Shown: piece by piece, positions 45,246-54,191 of the stretch | Position numbering within the stretch: the first letter of the stretch is position 1 | How the letters are laid out: each line of letters opens with the position of its first letter | Notes under the pieces: generated by a model | Seen by the model: only the letters and a program-made list of their open reading frames with translations | The model's database searches: none | What the model was told of the DNA's origin: nothing | Program-made: the position numbers and the translations under genes | Origin: Desulfobulbaceae bacterium | GTDB lineage: Bacteria; Desulfobacterota; Desulfobulbia; Desulfobulbales; Desulfocapsaceae | Assembly (NCBI GenBank): GCA_024227155.1 | Contig: JAAELB010000339.1 | Location: 1-64,000 of the forward strand | Reading direction: 5' to 3' | DNA: 64,000 nt

Positions 45246-45674
45246 TTAGGTGATGTTTTGTGATTCCTTAAATTTTACCATTGCAACAAGAAGATCACAG
45301 GTTGGGGTGGCCAATGCGACTTGTTTTCCCTGGCTGCTGACAAAACCGACCAGGGCGTCAACTTCTGTTGGTTTATTGTTTTCAAGGTCCTGCAGCATTG
45401 ATGGACGATGATTGTATGTTGCCGGGATCAGGGTGTCATAGAATGTTTTTTTGTATGTGTTACTGTCGGGCCAGGGTGTCTTGCCACCAAGAGCCGCTAT
45501 AACCTTGAATGTCTCATCAATCACCAGATCAATTATTCTGGTGGTCTGGAAATAATGTATCCTGTATCTCTGTATCAAGCTGAGATCGAGGGAAATACCG
45601 TATTTTTTACCGCCACTGAGCGGTTTTGTCAATTGTTCAGGATGACTCTCTTCTGGTTGTATCTTGCGTAACAT
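45246..45674 (-). pseudogene. C-terminal fragment of a ketopantoate-reductase-like (PanE/ApbA) gene
   Basis: The 142-residue frame contains the ApbA_C signature: YNHRPSMLQDLENNKPTEVD, then ALVGFVSSQGKQVALATPTC. The NAD(P)-binding N-terminal half (about 170 residues) is missing, and selD begins only about 100 bases upstream on the other strand, so it cannot be present. No RBS precedes the frame. I read it as a truncated remnant that is still open, possibly co-transcribed with the downstream binding-protein gene. Confidence 0.7.
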
Positions 45675-45733
45675 CTGTATCTGATTATACTTCTTGGCTG
45701 AAATCCTTTTCTCTCTGAAAAGGCAGCAGGATG

Positions 45734-45761
45734 TTGAGAGTGCAAAATGAAATTCTATACT
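45734..45761 (+). promoter_or_regulatory. Candidate sigma-70 promoter of selD
   Basis: TTGAGA (45734-45739), a 16-bp spacer and TATACT (45756-45761) lie just before the selD start. Transcription would begin only a few bases before ATG 45776, giving a very short leader, so this is tentative. Confidence 0.4.
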
Positions 45762-45775
45762 ATAGAGACGAATCG

Positions 45776-46828
45776 ATGAGATTGTTCAAGAAAAAGAGTC
45801 TTACAGGACTTGCCAGAACCTGTGGTTGAGCTGCCAAAATTGGTCCGGCGGATCTGTCGGACGCGTTAAGTGGCTTGGATTTTGAACGAAATGAAAATTT
45901 ACTGGTTGGCATAGAAACATCAGATGATGCAGCGGTGTATAAGATTTCAAATGACGTTGCAATGATTAATACCGTGGATTTTATAACGCCCCCTGTGGAT
46001 GATCCGTACTGGTTTGGTCAGGTCAGTGCTGCAAATTCAATTTCAGATGTGTATTCCATGGGCGGTACGCCTCTCACCGCTCTGAATGTGGTGATGTTTC
46101 CAGCCGGTTATCTGGACATGGGGATATTGAAAGATATCCTGCGGGGAGGCAATGATAAAGTCGTTGAGGCGGGAGCGTGCCTGGTTGGGGGACATACCGT
46201 GGATGACAATGAACCGAAATATGGTTTATGTGTTAATGGGGTTGTTCATCCGGACAAGGTTATCACTAATGCGGGGGCCAAGGCAGGTGATGCATTAATT
46301 CTCACTAAGCCGCTGGGCTCAGGTGTTCTGTTTAATGCGGTACGCGCAGGTAAATTCAGTTATAGGGAGTTGGAGCAGGAGGTGTTGCCCATTATTGCTG
46401 CACTCAATGGAGTCGCAATGGAAAAGGCGTTGAAATATGAACTGCATGGTTGCACCGATGTTACCGGTTTTGGAATATTGGGCCACTTACTCGAAGTGGC
46501 TGATGGCAGCGGTGTTCATGTTGTGGTGAATTTTGATGCATTACCCTTTTACTCTGGTGCCCTTGATATGTACAAAAAAGGGCAAACCACTGGGAGTAAT
46601 AAGGCTAACATGGCCCTGGTGGCGCGCTATCCATTGCGTATCGAAAAGCAACTGACAAGATTTCAGCAGGAACTATTGTATGATCCGCAGACCTCGGGTG
46701 GGTTACTGCTTTCACTGCCAAAAAAGCATGCGCCGCAGCTTATAACAGAGCTTTTGGAGGCTGGGGTTAGCAATGCTCAGGTCGTGGGGGAGGTACTCGA
46801 AAAAAGCGTGGGAATCACTATTCAATAA
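45776..46828 (+). CDS. selD: Selenide, water dikinase (selenophosphate synthetase) with selenocysteine
   Basis: The 350-residue enzyme makes selenophosphate from selenide and ATP. The true start is ATG 45776: the frame reads LTGLARTCGU-AAKIGP, with an in-frame UGA at 45827-45829 (residue 18) exactly where SelD has its catalytic Cys/Sec, followed by the conserved Lys. A conventional gene call would begin after this codon and lose the active site. Downstream are ETSDDAAVYKI, AANSISDVYSMGG, LVGGHTVDDNEPKYG, HGCTDVTGFGILGHL and YDPQTSGGLLLSL. A hairpin with a GG-starting loop follows the UGA. It implies the host has SelA/B/C elsewhere. Confidence 0.95.
45843..45862 (+). promoter_or_regulatory. 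selD: Bacterial SECIS hairpin in selD
   Basis: GTCCGGC (45843-45849) pairs with GTCGGAC (45856-45862) around the loop GGATCT. The loop starts about 20 bases after the UGA, within the usual bacterial SECIS spacing, and begins with GG as SelB-binding loops do. Confidence 0.75.
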
Positions 46829-46891
46829 TTCACCTGGCCCTCGGTTCAAGGGGCAAAAAGGAATGGGCTCTGTCTGTTGATTTCATAGGAG

Positions 46892-47305
46892 TTAGGGGTT
46901 TTTTTCAACATATTGAGCGTATTTTTTATCTTCTGTTGCGATATGATAAATAATCCAGTTGCGAAGATATTTTATTAAAGATGTGTTAAGGACGATGGCG
47001 CCTTCTGTCAGGTCATGCTGCAGTCCATTTATTTTTGTAATAAATTCCTGGTGCAGCTGGATATGTTTTTTGAGTTCTGGAAACTTAACATCTTTCATAA
47101 ACACTTCTTCTGCTGCAAAGTGTTGGTTTGCATAGTTGATAAGCCTTTTGAGAGTTGTCGCTTTTTCCTCTGATGCCTCTTCTGGAGTACCTGTCATAAG
47201 CGTTTCGTGCAGGTTATTATATAAACGAATAAATTCCTGGTGCTGTGTGTCCAACTTCTGGTTGGAGACACTGTACGAAGTTTCGTCCCAATCTAATCTA
47301 GCCAT
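46892..47305 (-). CDS. Bacteriohemerythrin
   Basis: The 137-residue four-helix protein carries the full di-iron ligand set: H in LDTQHQEFI, H and E in NYANQHFAAEEVFM, H in HIQLHQEFI, and H/D in IIYHIATEDKKY. It binds O2 reversibly and may protect an anaerobe from oxygen or deliver it to a scavenger. It lies 160 bases after the STAS gene on the same strand, but probably has its own promoter. Confidence 0.93.
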   Translation of the reverse strand: MARLDWDETSYSVSNQKLDTQHQEFIRLYNNLHETLMTGTPEEASEEKATTLKRLINYANQHFAAEEVFMKDVKFPELKKHIQLHQEFITKINGLQHDLTEGAIVLNTSLIKYLRNWIIYHIATEDKKYAQYVEKNP

Positions 47306-47464
47306 ATATCTTCCTTAGTGTGATACCTGTGGCCTGTTTTGCAGGCCGTACGTTAATGTGTGAGGTTTGCACCCAATGAACTGGTACTACTATCACCGGT
47401 AAACGGTGAAATAAGTCAGTGGAATTGTTTTGAGATTCACTGCACGTTTCTGATCTTAGGCCCA

Positions 47465-47809
47465 CTACTCCTCTTTGTCAAATGAACCGAGGGATTCGTC
47501 CATATTGGTGTAAATGGTGATGATGGTGTCAAAGCCGGAAATTTCGAAAACCTCCTGAACGTGGTCCTGCATAGAGCAGGTAACGAAATTGTATGGACCG
47601 GCCCGGTATGCTTTTGCTGTGTTCAGAATAACACGAAGGCCTGCACTTGAAATGTAATCCAGGTCGTTAAAGTCAAATACCAGGTGGGAAGCTGGTGTAG
47701 TTAAAAAATCTCGCAGCTGTTTTTCAAATTGCGGAGCGGAATTTGAATCCAAACGGCCCGAGAGTGCAAAGATGATGGCGTTGTTTTCTTGTAAAATGGT
47801 GGTGTCCAT
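47465..47809 (-). CDS. STAS-domain anti-sigma-factor-antagonist-like protein
   Basis: The 114-residue protein shows the STAS pattern FALSGRLDSNSAPQFEKQL and VFDFNDLDYISSAGLRVIL, with the phosphorylatable Ser in ISSAGLR. It follows the HATPase gene, its expected kinase, after a 39-base gap. The pair is the partner-switch core of the ABC/cyclic-nucleotide operon. Confidence 0.88.
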   Translation of the reverse strand: MDTTILQENNAIIFALSGRLDSNSAPQFEKQLRDFLTTPASHLVFDFNDLDYISSAGLRVILNTAKAYRAGPYNFVTCSMQDHVQEVFEISGFDTIITIYTNMDESLGSFDKEE

Positions 47810-47848
47810 TGATCAGTTGCAGGAATAATAATGCTACCTGCACTCCTC

Positions 47849-48253
47849 TTATAGAGTTTTGTTTAAAGTGAAGATGTTTTTTCCTTTCAGCCTGGTGTAG
47901 CTAGAGCAACTGCAGAGTTTACGCACTATATGGATACCTAGTCCACCGCACTGTCTTTTTTCAAGAGGAAGCGTGGTGTCAACCTCTGTACATCGGGTTG
48001 GATCAAAAGGTGGGCCGGTGTCAGCTACTTCAATTGTGAGTTTTTCATTCATTCTTGTGAAGCTGATCTTGATTTTTTTTTCTGTGGAGCTGCCTCCATG
48101 CTCAATAATGTTAGTCACAAGCTCGTCGAGGATAAGGTTGATGTGAATTGCATCTTTTTGGGAAATACCCCATTTATCCTGAATTTTACCGACATGTTCC
48201 TCCACCGTCTTCAGCTCAGAGAGAATGTATTGTATTTCGAGAGAACTTTTCAT
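47849..48253 (-). CDS. RsbW-type HATPase (anti-sigma-factor-like serine kinase)
   Basis: The 134-residue GHKL ATPase has an N box INLILDELVTNIIEHGG, G1 VADTGPPFDP and G2 RQCGGLGIHIVRKL. There is no histidine phosphorylation domain, as in RsbW/SpoIIAB proteins that phosphorylate STAS antagonists. Its start codon lies three bases after the stop of the cyclic-nucleotide-domain gene, so the two are translationally coupled. Confidence 0.88.
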   Translation of the reverse strand: MKSSLEIQYILSELKTVEEHVGKIQDKWGISQKDAIHINLILDELVTNIIEHGGSSTEKKIKISFTRMNEKLTIEVADTGPPFDPTRCTEVDTTLPLEKRQCGGLGIHIVRKLCSCSSYTRLKGKNIFTLNKTL

Positions 48254-48256
48254 TAT

Positions 48257-48763
48257 CTACAAGTTAGTTACCCCGGCGAGTTTGAGACAGCAATCCTTAG
48301 CCGTTGTTAAACTTTTTCGCTCCCATTGGTGAATTTCTTTAGCTAGAGCAGTGAGTGATAGTTGTACTGTTTCTGGAAATTGTTCCAGGATTTTAGAAAA
48401 ATGATCTCGCTCAATACTGAGTGTCTCTGTTTCTTTGTCACTTTGTAGAGTGAATAATGATGGCATTGATCCCAACAGAGAGAGGGTGCCAATAAAATCA
48501 CCTTCATAATAGTGGCGGACCGATGTCGCGGGGGTCTGTTTTATGAGGGTGAGTTGTCCATGGAGGATAAGATAAGCACGACCGTGATCATCGCCCGCCT
48601 CAAAAATATTTTCACCTTCACTAAATACAATCCTTTCGGCCATGAGGGCGAGTAATTTCATTACCTGGGATGGAAAGGATGCAAAAAATGGCAGTTCCTG
48701 TAGAAGTTCCAGATTCTGCTGCATTTCCGGAACCTGATTATTGTCTTCCGTATATGAGCTCAT
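48257..48763 (-). CDS. Cyclic-nucleotide-binding domain protein
   Basis: The 168-residue protein is a lone CNB domain (FFASFPSQVMKLLALMAERI, FSEGENIFEAGDDHGRAYLI, LHGQLTLI, YYEGDFIGTLSLLGSMPSLF). There is no DNA-binding HTH and no transport domain. The Arg of the canonical phosphate-binding cassette is not obvious, so ligand binding is uncertain. Its start overlaps the end of the ABC gene by 26 bases, after AAAGGAATTCTCC. It probably regulates the exporter or the partner switch. Confidence 0.82.
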   Translation of the reverse strand: MSSYTEDNNQVPEMQQNLELLQELPFFASFPSQVMKLLALMAERIVFSEGENIFEAGDDHGRAYLILHGQLTLIKQTPATSVRHYYEGDFIGTLSLLGSMPSLFTLQSDKETETLSIERDHFSKILEQFPETVQLSLTALAKEIHQWERKSLTTAKDCCLKLAGVTNL

Positions 48764-51269
48764 GGAGAATTCCTTTCTTGTCTATCAGTTCCTGGTAACC
48801 GCCGAATTCGACCAGTTTTCCAGCCTTGGTTACCGCGATTTTATCAAAAGTATCTATGATGTCGAGCCTGTGAACGACTGCAATGACGGTTCTTCTTCCT
48901 TTCCATCGCATCGTCATCAGGCGTTGGATTCTTGATTGGGAGTTGTTGTCCAGGGCTGAAGTTGCCTCATCCATGAGGATGATTTTTGGCTGTTTGAGCA
49001 GTACCCTGGCTATGGCAAGCTTTTGGCGCTGGCCGCCTGATAATCTGTCTCCCATATTACCTACTTCAAATTCCATTCCTATGGCAGCTATTTTTTCAAG
49101 ATAATCTTCCTCAATAAGCAGCTGGAGGATCGACTGGTTTATAATTTCCTGGGTCCGGGTGTGGCCATGTTTGACCTTGCCAAAGATGATATTGTTGAGA
49201 ATGGATTGGCTGTGAATGTAGTTGGACTCGCAGTAAAAATTGAAAAGGTCTGGAGCTATTGCTGTACACCAGTCGGGGAATTTTTTGCGCGCTGTGAGAA
49301 TTTGTTTTTCAAGTGCTTTAGGGAGCCTTGTCATTGTGTGGACACTGGGTGTAAACCGCAGTGCAAGAAAGAGCAGGAAGGTTTGCTCTGTTTGATGGAG
49401 TGAGAGCGGTGGACTATTTTTCAATTTACGGAGAACTTTCTCACAATCCCCAAGGCGGTTAGCAGGAACAGGGCTGCTTTTGAAGAAAAGATCTACGCTG
49501 TCAAGACCCGAAAGAATGTCTACTGCCTGCCTTGCCAGGTCGATGCCAAGATCGAGCAGGGGGGGCAGGAGGTTTGCACTTTTTAAATAATTGCGGAATT
49601 TTTGGTTTTCCGGCAGTAGATGATAGCCAAATTTTGGATTTGAGCTGGTACCGAAAATAATGTTTTCTCCGACCGAGGAATTCATGTGGTAGCTGTCTCG
49701 GTCATAAAATTCAACTGAAGGACCAAGCTTTTCAGCGAAGCTTTTTTTAAAGGTATTTCTAATTCGAATTATTATATCCGTTGTTTGTTGGTTGCTTTCC
49801 TCGATCATGGAGTCCAGGCCAAAACGCATCACATCAACATAGAGACCTGCCTGTTGCAGGACCAGGATCATCCGGTCTAGATCTATTGCTTCATTTTCAG
49901 TTGAGTTTTCTTCTGTGGGGGGATTTGCTTCTCCAATAGCCTTATGTGCATAGAGCAGATTTTCCTTAATTGTTCCGGTAAAAATGAATGGGTGCTGAGA
50001 TATGTAGCCAATATCTTTTATAATTTCTCTTTTGTTGATCGAAGAAAGTTCTCGGTGGTCAAGCTGGATAGAGCCAATGGAGTATTTGAACATTTTGCCA
50101 ATGCACTGAATCAGGGTACTCTTTCCACTACCAGAAAAACCAACGACTGCAAGGTGTTCACCAGCCTTAAGAGAGAAGGTAATATCGTTTAGCAGCCGGT
50201 GTCCATCGTCTGTATCGTAGGTAAGATTGGTCACCCTGATATTGCCACCAAGAGGCGGGTTTCCTGCGGGTGGTGGTTCTAACGAAAATCCGGACTCTGT
50301 ATCAAAGTAGTCCATGGTGCGGGTGTATCGAACAGATGCATCCTGGTAGGTCTGGTAAAAATCTATCAGCTCTTTCCAGGGGTCAAATAATTTCTCCTGT
50401 GCAGATAAAAAGGCGACCATTGAGCCAAGCTCCAGTTGGCCATGCATCACCAGGTATCCACCAAAAACGAAGACGATAAAAGGCCCGAGGCTAACAAAAT
50501 AATTGTTTGTGGTTTTTATTCCAAAGCGAAAAAGAGACCAGCGAATTCTTGTTTTTTTAAGCAAATCGGCCAGTAATGAAAATTTCCGATTCTCTTGCTC
50601 ATAGGCGCCATGTACCTGTATTTCGTTAATTCCAGAGATAGATTCAGCTATCTGGCTTGAAGTTGATCTGGAAAGGTCGACTCTTCTTTTATTGGCTTTG
50701 TTCACCTTTTTTTGAAGCATTGGTATAACAAAAAGAACAATAGGATAAATTAACAGAGTTGCTATGGCCAGCTGGGTGTTGTGCCAGAGGAGGAAGGCTG
50801 CAAAGGCGAGTAGGGTGAGAATGTTTGTAATAGGAACTGCGAAGGCCATTCCGGCAAAGGTGCCAGCGGCACTGAGTTCGGTCATGAGCGAGGAAACCAC
50901 CATGCCGGGCTGTGTCGTACGAAAAAATCCAAGAGGAAGGGAAAGAATGTGCTCATATAATTCCTTTCGCATTTTGTTCATGGCCCGTTCTCCAATTACT
51001 GCCTGCAGGTAATTGATGGAGAGCTTGAGGCCACTCGCTGCTGTGATGGCTACTATATATATTCCGCAGTAGATCAGGAGACCATTGAGATTTTTCAGTG
51101 CTATTGAATCATTGATAATTCTTTTTTGCATCTCAAGGGGGATGACCCTGGCGAATACAATCAGAATAATAACGAAGGTTAAAATTATTTGCAGTTTAAG
51201 GTTACCCTGGAAGGCCCAGTAAAAGAGACTCTTCTGTGTTACCGTCTGTTTTTTTTGATTTTTTGGCAT
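48738..51269 (-). CDS. ABC exporter with a large insertion in the nucleotide-binding domain
   Basis: The 843-residue protein has a type I exporter membrane domain (residues about 25-320) and an ATPase domain with Walker A VVGFSGSGKSTLIQCIG and Q-loop YISQHPFIFTGTIKENLLYA. About 280 residues later come LSGGQRQKLAIARVLLKQ, Walker B IILMDEATSALD and the H-loop VIAVVHRLD. Normally Q-loop and signature are about 50 residues apart. The insertion includes two Q-loop-like phrases (SSVGENIIFGT and QSILNNIIFGK). The gene heads a minus-strand operon with the CNB, HATPase and STAS genes. The substrate is unknown. Confidence 0.88.
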   Translation of the reverse strand: MPKNQKKQTVTQKSLFYWAFQGNLKLQIILTFVIILIVFARVIPLEMQKRIINDSIALKNLNGLLIYCGIYIVAITAASGLKLSINYLQAVIGERAMNKMRKELYEHILSLPLGFFRTTQPGMVVSSLMTELSAAGTFAGMAFAVPITNILTLLAFAAFLLWHNTQLAIATLLIYPIVLFVIPMLQKKVNKANKRRVDLSRSTSSQIAESISGINEIQVHGAYEQENRKFSLLADLLKKTRIRWSLFRFGIKTTNNYFVSLGPFIVFVFGGYLVMHGQLELGSMVAFLSAQEKLFDPWKELIDFYQTYQDASVRYTRTMDYFDTESGFSLEPPPAGNPPLGGNIRVTNLTYDTDDGHRLLNDITFSLKAGEHLAVVGFSGSGKSTLIQCIGKMFKYSIGSIQLDHRELSSINKREIIKDIGYISQHPFIFTGTIKENLLYAHKAIGEANPPTEENSTENEAIDLDRMILVLQQAGLYVDVMRFGLDSMIEESNQQTTDIIIRIRNTFKKSFAEKLGPSVEFYDRDSYHMNSSVGENIIFGTSSNPKFGYHLLPENQKFRNYLKSANLLPPLLDLGIDLARQAVDILSGLDSVDLFFKSSPVPANRLGDCEKVLRKLKNSPPLSLHQTEQTFLLFLALRFTPSVHTMTRLPKALEKQILTARKKFPDWCTAIAPDLFNFYCESNYIHSQSILNNIIFGKVKHGHTRTQEIINQSILQLLIEEDYLEKIAAIGMEFEVGNMGDRLSGGQRQKLAIARVLLKQPKIILMDEATSALDNNSQSRIQRLMTMRWKGRRTVIAVVHRLDIIDTFDKIAVTKAGKLVEFGGYQELIDKKGILHELIYGRQ

Positions 51270-51415
51270 GGGTAAAAATAATTTATCTGTGGGACGAGTT
51301 TGCTGTCAGCAGTTCCTTAAAATTGTAAAGCATTGGCTTGTTATGTCCAGTATTAATCATTCTGATTATCTGGTCTGACTGTAATAAATGGTTGCGCGGC
51401 AGGTGAGCGAGGAGT

Positions 51416-51568
51416 GTAAGCGTTCACCGCCCCTTTGGAAAGATTGTATAACATAGGTCCGTAACCGTTTGTCCAGTGCTCCAGATTCGTTCAAGCTGGT
51501 CTCCGGGCTATAGTTGGCTATGCCAGGAGGCCTGATCGGACGAAAATTGGCTGCTGGTGAACGGTTAC
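51416..51568. repeat. R3 inverted-repeat element, full copy in inverse orientation
   Basis: The 153-bp element has ends GTAAGCGTTCACC and GGTGAACGGTTAC (one mismatch in 13). Its reverse complement matches the 13464 element over nearly all of its length, with about 13 extra bases next to the left end. Confidence 0.85.
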
Positions 51569-51940
51569 CGAGGAGTGGTTGAATGTTCCGGTGTTAAAAG
51601 CAATGTAATGTTGGACTTTGGGTTCATATGGAATTTATGTGATTTTTCAGAAGCAGTTGACAAAAACGATATTGTAGGATAGAGAATCATGTAAAGTATA
51701 TAATTAAATACTTATGTGTATATGTGATCAAATAGACATGTGTGGTATCTGTTGTCAGTTTCTACCTTTAATTGTGTACTTCTAAATTGTTAGATGTGAT
51801 TTTTTGGTTGTTTTTTGGTTCCGTTTGTCCCATAAATTGGAGTCGATTTGTGAATCAGGCGTGTTGTGCGCTAAAAATAATTGTTGGTTGGTTTGGGTGG
51901 AGTTTTAAGACGAATAGGATTGTCAAAGGAGTTGAAAACG
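51569..51940. other. Leader region of the first NrfD gene
   Basis: No gene is seen. It is AT-rich, with a tentative sigma-70 promoter at 51657-51685 (TTGACA, 17 bp, TAGAGA). The GGCGCA dyads found before the other cassettes are absent here. Confidence 0.4.
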
Positions 51941-53131
51941 ATGAATAATCTGTTGGCAGGAATTCTTCCTGCGGAAGGGGGGCTAGAGGCAACGGGATCC
52001 GGTAAGTATAATGTTGCCATTGGCTTAATGGCTTTATTGACCGTCATCGGGGTGGGTGCAGGTGTCCACTCATTGTATGTCGGCCATGAACATACCTTTG
52101 GTGTCAGTCGTGGGGTGCCGTGGGGTGTGCTGATTGCTGCCTACGTTTTTTTTGTCGTTACCTCCACAGGACTCTGCATTGTTTCTTCTGTCGGCCATGT
52201 ATTTGGTTTTGAAAATTTTAACCCAATAGCAAAGCGCGCAGTTTTTCTATCGATTGCAACCATCGTTGCAGGTTTTCTCGTTATTGCATTTGAAATTGAG
52301 AATTCCTGGCGAATGCCGGTTGGAAACGTTATTGGAGCCAACCCAACATCTAATATCTGGTGGATGGGTACCCTGTATGGAGCGTATCTCTTTTTTATGA
52401 TGATTGAGTTTGTCATGCTCCAGAAAAATTTGCACAAAGTTGCCACAGCGTTTGGACTGATGGGGCTTTTGACAGGTGTAGTTGCCCACTCCAATCTTGG
52501 TGCAGTTTTTGGACTTTTGAACGGTCGTGAGTTCTGGCATGGGCCATATATGCCCATTTATTTTATCACTTCTGCCGCCATGTCAGGGTGCGTTGCTATC
52601 ATCTTTTTCACCTATATTGCCTATAAATTTAATGGTTGGAAGATGAGTGAGGAGATAAAGCTGTCTCTTGAAAGCGTAGCCAAGATGGGCGCGCTTATGA
52701 TGGCAATCATAATCTTCTTCACCAGCTGGAAGATGATCACCGGTGTAACCGGCCAGCCCCCAGGCAAGTTTGAGGCGATGCAGGCGCTTTTGACAGGCCC
52801 CTATGCAATGAATTTCTGGGTGGGTGAAGTTCTCCTTGGTATGGTTCTGCCTTTCGTTATCATTCTTGCTGTAAAAGGGCGCAACATGAATGCTCTTTTT
52901 GTAGCCTCTTTAGCGGGGATGATCGGAATATTTTTCATGCGTTATGATTTGGTTATAGTTGGTCAGCTCGTGCCGGCCTACCATGGGATGGGACTCGTTG
53001 ATTATCCGGTTCTGCTCACCTATGTACCATCGCTCCATGAAAATCTGGTGGTAATCGGAGGGATTGCCTTTTGCGCTTTGATATTCCTGATGGGGGAGCG
53101 GTTATTTCGCGGGCATGTCTCTGAACATTAA
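51941..53131 (+). CDS. NrfD/PsrC-family membrane protein, copy 1
   Basis: The 396-residue protein starts at ATG 51941, after AAAGGAGTTGAAAACG; the in-frame start at 51881 has no RBS. It has about ten hydrophobic segments and the NrfD-like order GVHSLYVGHEHTFGVSRGVP, PWGVLIAAYVFFVVTSTGLC, FEIENSWRMPVGNVIGANP and FMRYDLVIVGQLVPAYHGMG. NrfD subunits exchange electrons with the quinone pool, usually beside a four-cluster ferredoxin and a catalytic or cytochrome partner. The ferredoxin and triheme cytochrome genes downstream fit this. It is almost identical to copy 3 at 58124-59317. Confidence 0.88.
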   Translation: MNNLLAGILPAEGGLEATGSGKYNVAIGLMALLTVIGVGAGVHSLYVGHEHTFGVSRGVPWGVLIAAYVFFVVTSTGLCIVSSVGHVFGFENFNPIAKRAVFLSIATIVAGFLVIAFEIENSWRMPVGNVIGANPTSNIWWMGTLYGAYLFFMMIEFVMLQKNLHKVATAFGLMGLLTGVVAHSNLGAVFGLLNGREFWHGPYMPIYFITSAAMSGCVAIIFFTYIAYKFNGWKMSEEIKLSLESVAKMGALMMAIIIFFTSWKMITGVTGQPPGKFEAMQALLTGPYAMNFWVGEVLLGMVLPFVIILAVKGRNMNALFVASLAGMIGIFFMRYDLVIVGQLVPAYHGMGLVDYPVLLTYVPSLHENLVVIGGIAFCALIFLMGERLFRGHVSEH

Positions 53132-53141
53132 AGTGACATTT

Positions 53142-53286
53142 ATGAGCCCGTTGATTTAATGCCTTTTTGCCCAATCTCTTCGTTAAACCAAAAATTTTAT
53201 CCTCGGAATATCAACTATATGCCTGTGGTAAAATTTTTTGTTTGCCTCGATATTGAACAAAAATGCTATTAAATCAACAGACTCAT
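53142..53286. repeat. R4 inverted-repeat element, copy 1
   Basis: The 145-bp element begins ATGAGCCCGTTGATTTAAT and ends ATTAAATCAACAGACTCAT, 17 of 19 terminal positions complementary. It begins ten bases after the stop of NrfD copy 1. Its reverse complement recurs at 57786-57929. Its interior TTTTTGCCCAATCTCTTCG is shared with R1. Confidence 0.85.
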
Positions 53287-53374
53287 TTACTGGAAGAGAT
53301 ATCGTTGAACTAAGCCAAAAAGTCCTGCTTATTTATATTTGGCAGGTGTGTCTTGAAAACCAAGAGGTTTTAGC

Positions 53375-54127
53375 ATGAAAATTGATGATTTAGAACAAAT
53401 GGAGAGTGAGGGTCTGGCGGCACTGCCGTCGGCTGAACGCCGTAAATTTTTAAAAATGGGTCTTGCTGTTACTGGAATGTATCTCGGTGGCAGTGTGCTT
53501 TCTCTCGGCTCGGTTAAAAATGCTCAGGCATCCGGCGTTGTGCCTGAGGCGGGCAAATATCCTTACAGTCCTCATTATAGCATGGTTATACGGGAAAAGT
53601 TGTGTATTGATTGTGAGCAATGTAAAGATGCCTGCGTGAAGACCAACCATGTACCCACCTATGGTTTTCGAACCACTATCCTGGAGAAGAGGCGCTCACT
53701 GGGGGGCGAGAAGTACGAGACCATTTTTATGCCTGTTCTCTGTAACCACTGCAACAGGCCCCCGTGTGTGCGCGTGTGTCCAACCACTGCAACCTGGAAG
53801 GATGAAAAAACCGGGATTGTAGTGATGAATCCTCCCCGCTGTATTGGCTGTAAAACTTGTATGACCGCATGTCCTTATAATGCGAGGTACTTCAAAGAAG
53901 AGACGCGCTCGGTTGATAAATGTGATTTCTGTTTGTTGTCCCGCCTTTCAAAAGGTAAAACCACCACTGCATGTGTTGAAGCGTGTCCCGCAGATGTACG
54001 TGTCTTTGGCAATCTTGCCGACCCTGAAAGTAGAGTCTTTCAACTGGTGCACTCGCCTGAAACCATGGTCTGGGTTTTGAGGCCGGAGACGGGGGCTGTG
54101 CCAAACGTATTCTACATAAATTCTTAA
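53375..54127 (+). CDS. Tat-exported four-cluster ferredoxin (DsrO/NrfC/PhsB-like)
   Basis: The 250-residue protein starts after CCAAGAGGTTTTAGC. It has a Tat leader (ERRKFLKMGLAVTG). The cysteine groups are CIDCEQCKDACVKTNH, CNHCNRPPCVRVCP, CIGCKTCMTACPY and CDFCLLSRLSKGKTTACVEACP (given in parts), enough for four [4Fe-4S] clusters. It should sit on the periplasmic face and pass electrons between an NrfD subunit and the c-type cytochrome encoded next. The C-terminal residues ETGAVPNVFYI are typical of this subunit class. Confidence 0.92.
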   Translation: MKIDDLEQMESEGLAALPSAERRKFLKMGLAVTGMYLGGSVLSLGSVKNAQASGVVPEAGKYPYSPHYSMVIREKLCIDCEQCKDACVKTNHVPTYGFRTTILEKRRSLGGEKYETIFMPVLCNHCNRPPCVRVCPTTATWKDEKTGIVVMNPPRCIGCKTCMTACPYNARYFKEETRSVDKCDFCLLSRLSKGKTTTACVEACPADVRVFGNLADPESRVFQLVHSPETMVWVLRPETGAVPNVFYINS

Positions 54128-54191
54128 ACCGGAAAGTTATTCTCTCTTCTGCTTAAAACAGAGGAGAGGTTGAGAGGCGTAGGAGAAGAAA

